Of a DNA stretch of 64,000 nt, positions 12,552 to 23,541 are shown piece by piece. The DNA comes from Pseudoscleropodium purum (taxonomy: Eukaryota; Streptophyta; Bryopsida; Hypnales; Brachytheciaceae). The DNA lies in the NCBI GenBank assembly GCA_963969395.1, contig OZ017796.1, positions 17,176,501-17,240,500 on the forward strand. Direction: 5' to 3'. The notes under the pieces were generated by a model. The model was given only the letters and a program-made list of their open reading frames with translations. It was not told where the DNA came from and searched no databases. The position numbers and the translations under genes were made by a program. Every line of letters begins with the position of its first letter. The first letter of the stretch is position 1.

Positions 12552-13260
12552 TTTTCTAGATATGCATAATATATTTCACTCTTCTACATTAAATGAATCC
12601 ATATAAATTCAATTTTAAAATCCATCCCAAATACTATAAGCTTACAATTATAAAACCACCAATTTCATTCTACTTTTAAATCAATCTATATTTTTAGATC
12701 TTGATAAAAAAATAAAAAAAGATTAAATTTGTTATATATCATGGATGGCAATTTTGAGTTTATATATAGAATTTGAAGATTTTTGGTTGGATTTAGTGAA
12801 GGAGAGGTTAGAAACCATAAAATCAATCATTTACAATATAGGGGGGCAATTTTTTACATTCATAACTACCTGGGTCTCCAAATTGAGAATATGAGTTGAT
12901 TCATCCCAACCATGTTCTTTTTTGTCCTCATTTTCTAAATTTAAACCTCTCTTATTACATTTTGGGCAACATTAGCATGTTGCATACGATAGTTGGTTAT
13001 GCTTAGAAGAAAAAAAAATACTCTAGCTTCTTTTTGTAGTATGAGTGGATTAATAAATTAGAAGTTCATTTGGAACTTTTGCATGTTTTAGGAAAAACCA
13101 TTGTAAATTCAAAGAATAGAATTTTTCAAATTATTTTTGCAAGAAAGTATATCATATTACTAGATTTCTAATGCACTAATTTGTGCCCATTTGACAAAGT
13201 AATTGTAGAACTATGAGTTGAAATGTCCCAATTGTAAATCATATAGCTAGTTCTTTGATG
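12552..13260. other. Gene-free AT-rich stretch
   Basis: I see no gene, repeat or element boundary here. Confidence 0.45.
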
Positions 13261-13262
13261 TA

Positions 13263-13680
13263 TGGTTGAACTACCCAATTTCGTCATTCACCTAATTTTG
13301 TTGCCTATGCTTTGGCCCCAATTCCGTTGATTGTAAAACCCATATCCATTCACTTTCTTGACAATTTTAGTGTATTAATGTCCAAAGGGGTAACATGTCA
13401 ATCCTTCATTGGCAAGGAACTTAAGTGCCAATAGATACATGTTCAAATAGTAATGGGTAATTCATGAGACGTTTTGACCCCACTCTACAGACAATTTTGT
13501 AATTTCAGAGCAGCCTACTTTGAAAATTCACAGAAATTACAATTTTGATCAAAAAATTATAATTTCATCTGGGTTAGATTTGTGAAACAAGCATGCAGCT
13601 TTGAAAAATATGTACCTCTCCTAAAGTTGGCCCTAAGATAGTCAAATTGCAAATTAGGATGGTAATAGGTTGTTCTACCT
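13263..13680 (-). mobile_element. TA-flanked MITE, AGGTAGAAC family, copy 1 (418 bp)
   Basis: Left end TGGTTGAACTACCCAA and right end GGTTGTTCTACCT, both flanked by TA (13261-13262 and 13681-13682). The inside is colinear with 16950-17356 in the opposite orientation, including the ATTATAATTT and CTCTCCTAAAGTTGG boxes. No coding potential. The TA duplication points to a Tc1/mariner-type MITE. Confidence 0.65.
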
Positions 13681-13911
13681 TATATTGTGTTAAAACACTT
13701 AAGTACTAAACCTTTTTTTTTTATTGATTATAAGATACTTATCTAAAAACTTTTAATTTTTCCTAGATGATTTTACAAATGCATGGTTCATCTTTGAAGT
13801 CATTATTCAGTAGAATGCATGAGTCTCATCACTTGTTGAAGTTGGTTCTTTGCTTTCGTAAAATAAAATAAAAATTTTAAGAATTTTTTTTTAATTGTCA
13901 GATATGCTCTT

Positions 13912-13989
13912 CACTAGGAGAAAGGGTATCATGGAGCACTAGATTCTCACATTGAAGCTTGGTGCTCCATGACACCCTTTTTGCTAGTG
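13912..13989. mobile_element. 78-bp CACTA-type mini-MITE
   Basis: Begins CACTAGGAGAAAGGG and ends as the reverse complement of CACTAGCAAAAAGGG, with a direct CTT on both sides (13909-13911 and 13990-13992). CACTA ends with a 3-base duplication are diagnostic of the CACTA (En/Spm) superfamily. The two arms of 28 bases differ at three positions and enclose a loop of about 22 bases, so the element is essentially one hairpin, in the size range of a microRNA precursor. Confidence 0.75.
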
Positions 13990-13997
13990 CTTGTTAA

Positions 13998-14617
13998 CCT
14001 CTAAAGGATAAAATTATGTCTTTTGGCAACATAGCAATTTTGGGTAGCTCACTATGAATGGAATTTTTAATATTTTTTGCTGAAATTTTCACACAACATG
14101 TGCCCAAGGAGTAGCTTTAAGGCCCAACAACTTTCATAACTTTTGATTACACAATCAAAAAGTTATTGCATGATACATCATTTTCATTGCTCAAAGGGCA
14201 ATCTGAGCAGCTCAAAAAACTTCTTTAAAAATCACTTTTAAAAAAAATAAAAATTTGAAATTGGTTCTTTAGATTTATATAAGAATGGGAAGCTTTGAAG
14301 CATTCCATTTTGATTAATGAGATGAAATTTATGAGGATTTTTAGTTTGCAAGTAGGTATGAAGTCTTTGAAAACCATAAGTGATTTTTGAAGAAGTTTTT
14401 TGAGCTGCCCAGGCTACCTACCAAGCAATGAAAATGACATATCATGCAATAATTTTTTGACCGTGTAGTCAAAAGGTATGAAAGTTGTTGGGCCTTAAAG
14501 CTACTCCTTGAGCACATGTTGTGTGAAAATTTCAGCAAAAAATATTAAAAATTCCATTTGTAATGAGTTGCCCAAAATCACTATGTTGCCAAAAAATGCA
14601 GTTTTGACCTCTAGGGG
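13998..14617. mobile_element. TTAA-flanked repeat, copy 3, head-to-head fold-back (620 bp)
   Basis: Both ends are the left end of the family: CCTCTAAAGG at the left and, reverse-complemented, CCCCTAGAGGTC at the right, with TTAA at 13994-13997 and 14618-14621. Each arm carries the same order of boxes: GGCAACATAG, TTTTTGCTGAAATTTTCACA, GGAGTAGCTTTAAGGCCCAA, AGTTATTGCATGATA-like. They meet near 14345-14375. The right half of the usual element is missing. This is a near-palindrome of about 300-base arms. Confidence 0.75.
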
Positions 14618-15081
14618 TTAAGAATAAAATGACTACATTGGACATATAAGGTAGGGGTCTAAACAACACCCATTTTAATGCAAGAAATTAATTTGGGGAA
14701 GTTAGAGTTCTTGAAATATTTTAAGGTAAATTTTCCTTGAAAGAGAAATGGAATTGACATTTAATTCTAGTCATTTCATATTTTTTGGAGCTTCGTAAAA
14801 TTAGGTATGCATTTTTGAAGTTGAAATGCAGTGATCACTAAAAGTGTCCATCTTGGGAAATGCATATTATCTATACATTGTTGAAGTAATTAGAAAGCAA
14901 AATGTATACATAGTGTACATTTGAAAAAAGATGAACTCTTTCAAAGCCCAAGCACTTTATGGACTTCTTACTTTACTTGTTACCACTTGTTCAAGTTGTA
15001 TGAAATTAGAGACAATCTTATGTTTATCTTTGTGAAAAATTCCAATTGCAAGATAGAAAATTTGGCGTCACCATTCTTTAA

Positions 15082-15894
15082 CCTCTAAAGTTCCATGACT
15101 ATATTTTCACCAAATACACTCAAAAACTGCCATTTTAGTACAAGTACCAAATTTTTGAAATTGCGTGGATTACAAGATATAAGAATTCAGATCTCACTAA
15201 AATTGTTTTTTTAGCCCTATAAAAAATAGGGTAGCTGCACTTCACAAGCTTACTTTTTTATGAAAAAATGTCTAAAATGTTGGTTATTCTTTGGATTCTT
15301 TTTTTAGATAAGTTGGCTACATAGTTGAAAAAATTCAGATCATTTGGAATTGTACGACATATAGGGAAAAAAATAATAAGTAGGCAGTAGTAGAGAATGA
15401 TTCAAAATACTAGATTGTTAAGAATTTAATTATGGCATTGAAAAATGCCAATCCCAATGGTTGCAAGGTTGCAATCCTATGATTTTATTTTTTTCCAAAA
15501 ATATTGAAAATTGAGGAAGATAAAGGACTTCAAAGTTTATTTTAGAATTGTTCGCAAACAAAAAATCCATAATTGCTTGCAAACAAAAAATCCTCGTAAC
15601 TTTTGACTCATTGATCAAAATTAGATGATTCAAAGCTTTCCGCATATACATAAATCTAGAAAACCAATTTCAAAGTTTTACTTCTTTAAAAAATGATTTT
15701 TTTTCAATCAACCCAAACTACCCATTTACAAAAAAAAAAGGTACATATTAGGCCATGAAATTTAGTGCATATGAAATATATTCCTTGTCCCCACATTCTA
15801 TTAAAATTTGGCCAAAAATATGAAAATCTCTAATCACAAGTATTTATCCAAAATTGTTATGTTGCCAAAAAAACTCATGCTAGTCCTTCATGGG
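15082..15894 (-). mobile_element. TTAA-flanked repeat, copy 4 (813 bp)
   Basis: Inverted relative to copy 1. Starts CCTCTAAAGTTCCATGACTA and ends with TTCATGGG, with TTAA at 15078-15081 and 15895-15898. The inner order matches copies 6 and 9, with some internal deletions. The 460 bases between copies 3 and 4 hold nothing recognisable. Confidence 0.7.
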
Positions 15895-15898
15895 TTAA

Positions 15899-16947
15899 AG
15901 TTCCTCCATCATTTTTTTAGGATTTCAAGTTATATGCATGTCATGTCAAATTGTTTGGTTGCAAAAGGATAGATTTGGATGACATTATGTTTACATGTCT
16001 CTTGTAAAAAGGGGATTGTATACTTTATCTAATCAATAAACGAAACATCATCTAAAAGAGAGTGCAGGAAATTTTGGTTTAGTTATAAAGAACCTTATAT
16101 GTACATTATTTATAAAGATTTTAGGTAAGTCATCATTTATTTTTTCAAGATGTGAAAAACTCACAAAGTTCTTTTACATGGGATGAAAGTAGAAATAGAA
16201 ATAAGTAAATTATTTATTGTTTGAAGTGTCCTATTTCTTTGCCTTAACTATAGGTGAGAGTGAAAGCATGAGTAAATTTACTTCTAAGTTAATAGCATAA
16301 ATAAGAAGCATAAACAACAATATTGTAAGGACTTCATTTATACTCAAGTAGACAATGACTAGAAAGAGTTGTTTAATGTAAATGATGAAAAAAATATTCA
16401 AGTATATGCCAAAGCAAAAGAAGCGAAATAACCGCATTGATGCACTTTTAGAAATTTGGGGCACCTATGAAGTTGAATTTGGAGCACGAATTAGGTTTAA
16501 CAAAAATGAAAACCTAACTCAAGCTTTAAGCCCCAACTATTGTTCTATATGTAATATAAGATGAAGATCGCTAAATCAAGTATCCTCTTTCATTTCATTT
16601 AGAAATCAATTCATTGCAGATTGTCCCCAAATAGTATTCAAGAATGAATTTTTTGACTTCTTGGTCCATTTTTAGACATATGTTTACCATATCAAGTATT
16701 ACACATTAGAAAACTCGAGACTCAAAGTTGAAACTTGGATCTTCACTCTTCAGTGAATGGGACTTCAAGAATCCACTTGGAATCAAAGAAAGTAAGAACA
16801 GGCCCTAATTTGGAATCCCTCGACTCAAATTTGATATCATAAAATCTAAATATAGAATATGATGTCTTCCTATATTCTTACTATGGAGCATAGTAGGGGT
16901 GATGAATTTTTGGCCCAACTTTCAAAATGTTATTCTAGCAACTGGAT
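15899..16947. other. Gene-free AT-rich stretch
   Basis: No gene seen. Opposed open frames of 77 and 60 codons near 16231-16564 overlap on both strands and have no family signal, so I regard them as chance. Confidence 0.45.
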
Positions 16948-16949
16948 TA

Positions 16950-17356
16950 AGGTAGAACTACCCATTACCACCCTGATTTGCAATCTGACTATATTGAGGC
17001 CAACTCTAGGAAAGACACATATTTTTCAGAGGTGTGCTTTTGTTTCAGGAGTCAAACCCAAGTAGAATTATAATTTTTCGATAAAAATTGTAATTTTTGT
17101 GAATTTCTAAAGTGAAATTGCAAAACTGCCACTAGATTGGATTCATAAACGTCCTCTTACAACTCAATACCGCTTTCCAATGTATCTAATAGCACTTGAA
17201 GATCCACCAATCATTAATTGACACATTCTTTTCTAATAGCATTAATAAACTACTCTTGTCAAAATCTGAAGCGGATTTGTATGTTTTTTTGACGAAATTG
17301 GGACAAAGTTGTAGACCACAGAATTGAATCACTGATGGAATTGGGTAGTTCTACCT
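16950..17356 (+). mobile_element. TA-flanked MITE, AGGTAGAAC family, copy 2 (407 bp)
   Basis: Perfect inverted ends AGGTAGAACTACCCA, with TA at 16948-16949 and 17357-17358. The end itself contains an inner palindrome, GGTAGAACTACC. The inside is shared in inverted orientation with 13263-13680 and, without ends, with about 33700-33950. Non-coding. Confidence 0.75.
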
Positions 17357-17454
17357 TATGTGATGTATTGAATGGGACCAGGACTGTTCAAACTTTCTGA
17401 AATCAGTAGTACAGTTCTAGGTTTAGACAATTAGGTGGTGGCTATGAACGAATG

Positions 17455-17565
17455 AGTTTTTATTTTTTTTACAAAAATAAAGGAGACCTTTATTGCAAGT
17501 TGATAAAATACAGAAGTCGAGACACAACTCTGGCAAGCGGCCCAAGCCAAGTTAGAAGCTACAAA
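17455..17565 (-). other. Possible 3' tail of a non-LTR retrotransposon
   Basis: Read on the minus strand, a moderately GC-rich segment is followed by CAATAAAGG, a T-rich stretch and an A-rich tail. This resembles the 3' end of a 5'-truncated LINE insertion. No reverse transcriptase is present and no target duplication was identified, so this is only a suggestion. Confidence 0.25.
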
Positions 17566-17568
17566 TTA

Positions 17569-19083
17569 CTCCCTCCCTCCCAAAATGATGGTCGAGTTGG
17601 ACAAAATGTTATAGATTAAGGTTGAAAATAACTTTTTTTAATTTTAAATTGAGCTTTAAATAGAGTTTAGTGTGCTCCAATCATCCTATAATTGTGAGCT
17701 CCAAAAACCTTTCCAAAATGTAGTTTTGGAATACTCAAAAGTGAGCTTTTTCATAATTTTGAGCAATACATCTCTCTTCCAATAAATCTTTTAAAAATCT
17801 TAGTGATAGTGTGTGCTTAGTACATATACAATATCCACCAACAAGTTTACGTTTAAATTTTTGAACTCCAAGTGCTAGTGAAAAAAAAGTGCAACTTTGA
17901 AAAATCATATCTCCCAATTTACAACTCTAAACTTCACAAAACTACCACATGTTTGTTTAAAAACAAGTTAACTACATTCTACGTGTCATTAGTATGCAAA
18001 TTTGATCCATGTATCTAAGAAAAATCAAATTGCATTAATTGCACTCCAAGTTGTGTTTGTAGCTCCTACACTGTGAAGACAACATCCATCCTTCTTGAGC
18101 CAACACACTTCAAATTTTTGTGAATTTGAGCTTCATATATGGATCTCTAGCAACCTTTCAACAAAAAACATACTTCATTCAAGCAATGTGGTAGCTTATG
18201 GATACATTGTGTGAGTGTTTTTGGTGAGTAGTTGCAATTCTAGTGGTTTTGTTTCTTGAGCTTGCAACTTTGCACAAATAATAGAATTAGAAGGATTCAT
18301 TGCTTCTTTAGGATTTTGGTGGGCATAATATCAACTACACAAAATAGTGAAATTAGATTGTCTTCCCAGTTAGGTTGCCTTACCTCAGATTAATTACCTC
18401 ATGGATCAATGCTTGTACACATGGAGGGGCATGCAACTTTGTGAACTGCCCCTTAAACTAGTGCACTAATCTATGCCATATACATGGCTCCGGATTAAAT
18501 GCATCATTGTACAATGGCAGAGAATATTTATATAGTGTGGATTGTCAAGAAATTAGCATGGGGCAACCTAATTTCACTATTTTGCATAGAAGAAAAGAAT
18601 TCATTCAAATTTATAAGGGTTGATGCTCTAGTATGGCCCACAAATTCTCCCAACTTAAACTCCATTGAAAACCTATGGAAGATTGTGAAAGATACTATCC
18701 AAAAGGAAGAGCTATCGCAAAACAAAGAAGAATTAGTCAACACCATTCAAAAGGCATGGAAAGAGGTGTGTTTAGAAATGATTGAAGTTCTCTTTGCTAG
18801 CATGCCTCATTGTATGAAGGTTGTAATCAAAGCTAATGGTGGTAGCACTAGATGGTAGATAGTTTGTCAAAAAATTCTATATTTACATATAAATCTATAA
18901 ATTTTTTTGTAATTGTCTAATATATTAGTAAAGTAGATTTCATTATCTCTCCAATGCACTTTGTGGTTTATAATTTGGATCATTTTTGAAGAAATGGTGC
19001 CAATTTGAACTTGGAGATATGTGCCTTGTTTCTATAGAATGACTGTTGTGAATGTAAACTTGTTGGTGGGTATTGTATATGTA
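17569..19083 (+). mobile_element. Tc1/mariner element remnant with a Stowaway-like left end
   Basis: The left end reads CTCCCTCCCTCCCAAAATG after a TA at 17567-17568, close to the well-known Stowaway terminus of plant Tc1/mariner elements. Further in, a 33-base segment at 17821-17853 is repeated in inverted orientation at 19051-19083 with two mismatches, bracketing the transposase remnant. The matching right terminus (expected near 19.3 kb) was not found, so the right boundary given is the inner inverted repeat and the true end is probably lost. Confidence 0.6.
18481..18858 (+). pseudogene. Tc1-type transposase, C-terminal remnant
   Basis: A DDE transposase of the Tc1/mariner superfamily would cut and paste the surrounding element. 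The open part (from ATG 18499, 119 codons, stop TAG 18856-18858) carries the signature WPTNSPNLNSIENLW, corresponding to the WPxxSPDLNPIENLW block that contains the last catalytic acid. Here that Glu is kept at residue 57. It also has the C-terminal SMP...VIKANGG block ending in Trp-stop, as in the family. The second catalytic Asp region is broken: an ATGGCTCCG segment just upstream runs into a TAA stop, and the spacing is longer than the usual 34 residues. The first Asp and the DNA-binding domain were not found. It is inactive. Confidence 0.75.
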
Positions 19084-19542
19084 TTGTAATAATTGAATTT
19101 GACTATGTTGCAAAAAGGTACTAAATTCATCAAAAGTGCATTCACTTTAATTTAAGATAGGAGGCTCAAAAAAACACTAGTTTAAGGGTTGGTCTCCCTT
19201 TTTTATGCATTTCCTTGGATGGAAATATTTTTATCTCATTTTGCAAACCAAGAGAAGTAAATGTGGAATGTAACACAAGTGATTTTTTTTATTTTTTTGA
19301 AGTATGATTGAATTACTTATGAATTTTCAAACAAGTTGTGTTATAGGCATCTATTTATGACCCTAGGTCTTCCATAAAATATTTCACTTGCAACTTGTAA
19401 AAAGAATTGGGGAAAACAAGAAGAGTAACTGGCTCTTGCAATAAATAATATCTTTTTTCCTCAATCCATTTAATGACCATAGAGGTTACTTTAAAGACCA
19501 TTTCATGTTGATTTCAATGCTAATTAAAGGGGTGATTCTTAA

Positions 19543-20091
19543 CCCCTCAAGTTTCATGACTATGCTTTCACCAAAAACACTCAAAAATTGTCATTTTTAA
19601 TACAAGTACCAAATTTTTGGAAAAAACTTTTTTTGACATATGTAACTATAGGATCTTGTAGTATGTTGACTTGAGAACATGTGGTACAAATTTCAGAATT
19701 TTCCACATTGTGGATTGCAAGATATAAGCATTCAAATTCATTGTAATCATTTTTTTGGCCCTATGAAAAACACGGAAGCTGCACTTCACAAGCTCACATT
19801 TGTATGAAAAAATGTCTAAAATTCAAGTACTTATTTGGATTCAAATTTTTGTTTCTTTAAAAAGTGATTTTTTTAATCTACTCACACTACCCATATACAA
19901 AAAAAAAGTAACATATTAGGCAATAACTTTTGACTCATGTTTTCAATTGTCATGAAATTTAGTGCGTATGAAAGATATTCCTTGTCCTCACCTTCTACTA
20001 AAATTTAGGCCAAAATATAAAAATCTCTAGTCACAGGTAAATTTCCAAAATTGCTATGTAGACAAAAAAACACATGCTAGTCTTTTAGAGG
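19543..20091 (-). mobile_element. TTAA-flanked repeat, copy 5 (549 bp, internally deleted)
   Basis: Starts CCCCTCAAGTTTCATGACTA after TTAA 19539-19542 and ends TTTTAGAGG before TTAA 20092-20095. It lacks the middle of the element: after the ATTTGTATGAAAAAATGTC box it jumps to the distal part. Its right TTAA is also the left TTAA of copy 6. Confidence 0.7.
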
Positions 20092-20095
20092 TTAA

Positions 20096-21002
20096 CCCCT
20101 AAATGATTTTGACTATGTTTTTACCAAAACCGCTCCAAAACTGCCATGTGTAGTACAAGTACCAAGTTTTAGAAAAAAAAAATTGGATACATGTAACCAT
20201 AGGATCTTGTAGTAAACTTGTTTGAGAGTATGTGGAAAAAATTTCAGAAATTTCTACCTTGTAGATTGCAAGATATTAGCATTTGAAGTCACAAACTTCC
20301 ATTTTTTGGCCTTGCAAACATTCGGGCAGTTGCACTTCAGAAGGTCTTATTTGTACGAAAAAATGTCCAAAATGGTTTTTATTCTTTAGATTCATTTTTC
20401 AAATCATTTGGAACCATACAACATAAGGAAAAAAATAGTAAGTAAAAAGGAGTAGAGAATGATTCCAAATACTAAATCATTAACAATTTATTTATGGATT
20501 TGAAAAATGCCAGTCCAATGGTTGTAATGTTGTAATAAACAATCTTCACCCAATTTTTTTTTTTTTTTTCCAAAAATATTGAAAATTGAATTAAATAGAA
20601 GACTTCAAAGTTTATTTTAGAGTAGAGATTCAATGACAACTTGCAAACTCCCACGAACTAAAACTCCTCATAACTATTGATTCATTGATCAAAATGGAAT
20701 GATTCAAAGTTTTTCAAATATATATAAATCTAGAGAACCAATTTCAAATTTTAATTTCTTTTTTAAATGATTTTTGAAGAAGTTTTTTTGTTGACGGGTT
20801 GCCCATCAACTATAGAAAAGTACATATTGTACAATAACTTTTTAACCATGTAGTCAAAAGTTATGAAAATTGTTGAGCCTTAAAGCTACTCCTTGGGCAC
20901 ATGTTTTATAAAAATTTTAGCAAAAAAAAATAAAAACTCCATTCGTGGTGAACTGCCCAAAATTTCTATGTTGCCAAAAAATGTAGTTTGGGTGTTTAAG
21001 GG
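20096..21002 (-). mobile_element. TTAA-flanked repeat, copy 6 (907 bp)
   Basis: Starts CCCCTAAATGATTTTGACTA immediately after the TTAA that ends copy 5, and ends GTTTAAGGG before TTAA 21003-21006. It is nearly full length and in the same orientation as copy 5. The shared TTAA between two adjacent copies independently supports TTAA as the target site. Confidence 0.72.
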
Positions 21003-21551
21003 TTAATGCCCTAGCAGATTTGTGTTTCCTATTTTATCCTAAAATGTTGGTTTGGTAAGTGTGGAAAGCATACTCTTTGGCATTGTATGAATCATTTGCT
21101 TTAAAATATCCAAAAGCACTGATTGGAGGTTGAACTATTATGCAAGACCCCCCCTTTCCACATAGAATTCTGAATATGGACATCTAAACTTCTTTGTTAT
21201 ATAGAAGGATTCTTTGTCATCTATTGAACATTGTCAGGTTGTTGCATTGTTACATGATTATGGAAAGGATTGTACATCCATAATCAATGGTATACAAATT
21301 GCAACATCTACATTTAGACCAAAGAATGTCATAAAAATAAAATAAAAATAAATTATATAGATATAAAAATAGATATAGAGATACATAAACACACATATAA
21401 TAAAAATATGAAAGCCTAATGGTGTCTTCAATAGTTTGGTTTACTATTCTACTAAATAAAACATTAATTTTTTTTATTGTTTTGTAATTAGAACTTGAAA
21501 TTTCTATCATTAGAAGTACATTCCAAAGTACTTTGAATAGGTACAAAAAAT

Positions 21552-21775
21552 CTCAAATTTAGACATTAAACAATGAAATAAAACATTTTAAAAGCTCACT
21601 AAGAGACTAAGTTATAGAGGTATTGGCAAAATTTACTTACCAATGCAAAATTTGGTCAACAACACAACATATTGGAGTTCAGTTGGCCAAAATTTGTATA
21701 GTTAAGTGTGTTTTGTCAATACTTCTATAGCTTTTGAAATGGTTTATTTTTATTATTCAATGTCTAAATTTGGAG
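21552..21775. mobile_element. Fold-back MITE (224 bp)
   Basis: The two ends are inverted copies of CTCAAATTTAGACATT (right arm CTCCAAATTTAGACATT), and the arms stay recognisably complementary for much of their length, including AAAAGCT and GGTATTGGCAAAA / AGTATTGACAAAA. I could not fix a target duplication because both flanks are A/T runs. Superfamily unknown. Confidence 0.5.
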
Positions 21776-21896
21776 TTTTTTATGCCTATTTATAATACTT
21801 TTGAATGCACTTCCACTAATAAAAGTTTCAAGTCATAATTATAAAAAAATAAAAGATAGAGATATATTTGGTGGACTTGTTTACATATCCCAATAA

Positions 21897-22325
21897 CCTC
21901 TAAAAGACCAAGTTGTATTTTTTGGCAACATAGAAAATATGGGTAGGTGCGTCTGACTAGAAATTTCCATGTTTTTGGCCCAATTTTTGATAGAAGGTGT
22001 AGACAAGGAATATCTTGCATGTGCACTAAATTCTAGGACATTTGACAATATGAGTAAAAAATTATGGCCTAATGTAATTTGTTTTTTAACTTGTGCAGTC
22101 TGGACAGATCTGAAAACATTATTTTTTTCAAAAATACAAATTTGAAATTGGTATTCTAGATTTATATATAAAAAGCTTTGAATCATTCCATTTTGATCAA
22201 TGAATCAAAAGTTATGAAGTGTTTTAGTTTGCAGTGAGTTATGAATTCTCTACCCAAAAATAAACTTTGAAATCTTTTATTGAACTCAACTTTCAATATT
22301 TTTGGAAAAAAATAAAAACATTACA
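21897..22325 (+). mobile_element. TTAA-flanked repeat, copy 7, first segment
   Basis: Starts CCTCTAAAAGACCAAGTTG after ATAA and is colinear with the left half of the family up to the TTTTTGGAAAAAAATAAAA box, where an insertion breaks it. The same copy continues at 23320-23541 and again at 31828-32095, so two later insertions, of about 1.0 kb and 8.3 kb, sit inside it. Confidence 0.65.
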
Positions 22326-23319
22326 TTGTCGTAAGATTTTTTGTCTATCTAAAACAGTGCAAGGCTCCTAGCTATGGTAAATGTTTGTGAAAAGGAAAAA
22401 AAAGAAAGTGATCTAAAAAACTCTAATCTCACAAGAAAGTAGTTCTTGTCAAACTTTCCTCAAACCAACCTTCAACCTCAATCCTTAAACTTGTTAATTG
22501 CAATAGCACTTGAAACCCTCTCAAGTTTGCCTAATGCGCCTTCTCAACTCAAAAGAACAATTCTCCTAGTTGTCATAATGGACAGCATATTACTATTCAC
22601 GGACGAATTAGACCGATTTGGGCTGACCCAATTGTCAACTTTGGAGCTCTGTAACTTTTTCAAAAAGTACCCGAATTGGGCATATGAAATGTTTTTCGGC
22701 ATCTACAGTTTTTATAGATGCCGAAAAACATCTCATATGCCCAATTTGAATACTTTTTGCAAAAGTTACAGGGCTCCAAAGTTGGCAGCCAATCAACCCA
22801 AATCGGTCCGATTCGTCTGTAAACAGTAATATGCTGTCCATTATGACAACTAGGACAATTCTCTCAAGAATTTAAAAAAAAAGAACCATCTCGTACAAAA
22901 AGAATAGCATTCAGCTATCAATACCTCCAAAAGAATAACCAATATCCAAACCAAAAGTAACCTCCAAAGTACAAAAGAAAAATCCCACCTAAAAGCCTAC
23001 AAAAAAGTCGCAAAAGAATCACCCCAAAGAATTCTATAAAAGAATGAATCCAAGAAGAGAAAACCAAGCTTTTAAATACCCACCATAGGATATCAAGGTT
23101 GCAAACGATAAGGGACAAATGGCCCCTCCAACCCTCCTCACAAGACTAGCCTCCTCCAAGTCCTAACCTCCCAACGAGGCTAAATCCCCAAAGAAATCAA
23201 ATCCCTAATGAACCCACCTCCCTATTAAACATAACCTTCTTACAACTTGGATTTAACCTTAATAGGAGTAAGATGCCTAAATTTAACTAATAGACAACCC
23301 ACATCATGACAACGTGAAG
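22326..23319. mobile_element. About 1.0-kb insertion inside TTAA-repeat copy 7
   Basis: Defined by the interruption of copy 7 between its AAAATAAAAACA box and its AGATTGTTTATTA box. The edges may carry a short inverted match (ATTGTC on the left, GACAAC on the right) but no target duplication is clear, and the boundaries are good to about 10 bases. It contains the fold-back MITE 22565-22854. The rest is not coding: the open frames are low-complexity and unlike any family I know. Confidence 0.4.
22565..22854. mobile_element. 290-bp fold-back MITE with 8-bp duplication
   Basis: Begins CCTAGTTGTCATAATGGACA and ends with its exact reverse complement. The flanks are a perfect 8-base direct repeat, ACAATTCT (22557-22564 and 22855-22862). 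The two arms of about 143 bases are complementary almost throughout and meet around 22710 with a loop of only a few bases. The 8-base duplication fits hAT, and a Mutator-type element with 8-9 bases is the alternative. Open frames on both strands are mirror images of the same hairpin and are not genes. Confidence 0.8.
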
Positions 23320-23541
23320 ATTGTTTATTAAAACATTACAACCATTGGTATTATCATTTTTCAATTCCATAAATAAATTATTAACAATTTAGTATTTTGA
23401 ATCATTCTTTTCATCTATCTACTTAATATTTTTTTTCCTATATGTTGTACAATTTCAAATGATCTAAAATTTTTAAACAAGTAGCCAAAATGTCTTGAAG
23501 AATGAATCTAAAGAAGCACCACTATTTTGGTCATTTTTTCA
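23320..23541 (+). mobile_element. TTAA-flanked repeat, copy 7, middle segment
   Basis: Continues copy 7 from AGATTGTTTATTAAAACATT through CAAATGATCTAAAATTTTTA to GGTCATTTTTTCA, where the 8.3-kb element begins. The last nine bases, ATTTTTTCA, are the left target duplication of that element. Confidence 0.65.

Noticed and set aside
22446..22841. Frames of 127 and 68 codons on opposite strands sharing residues such as MDSILLFTDE
   Set aside because: The shared peptide arises because the two arms of the fold-back MITE are reverse complements. It is not a protein family.
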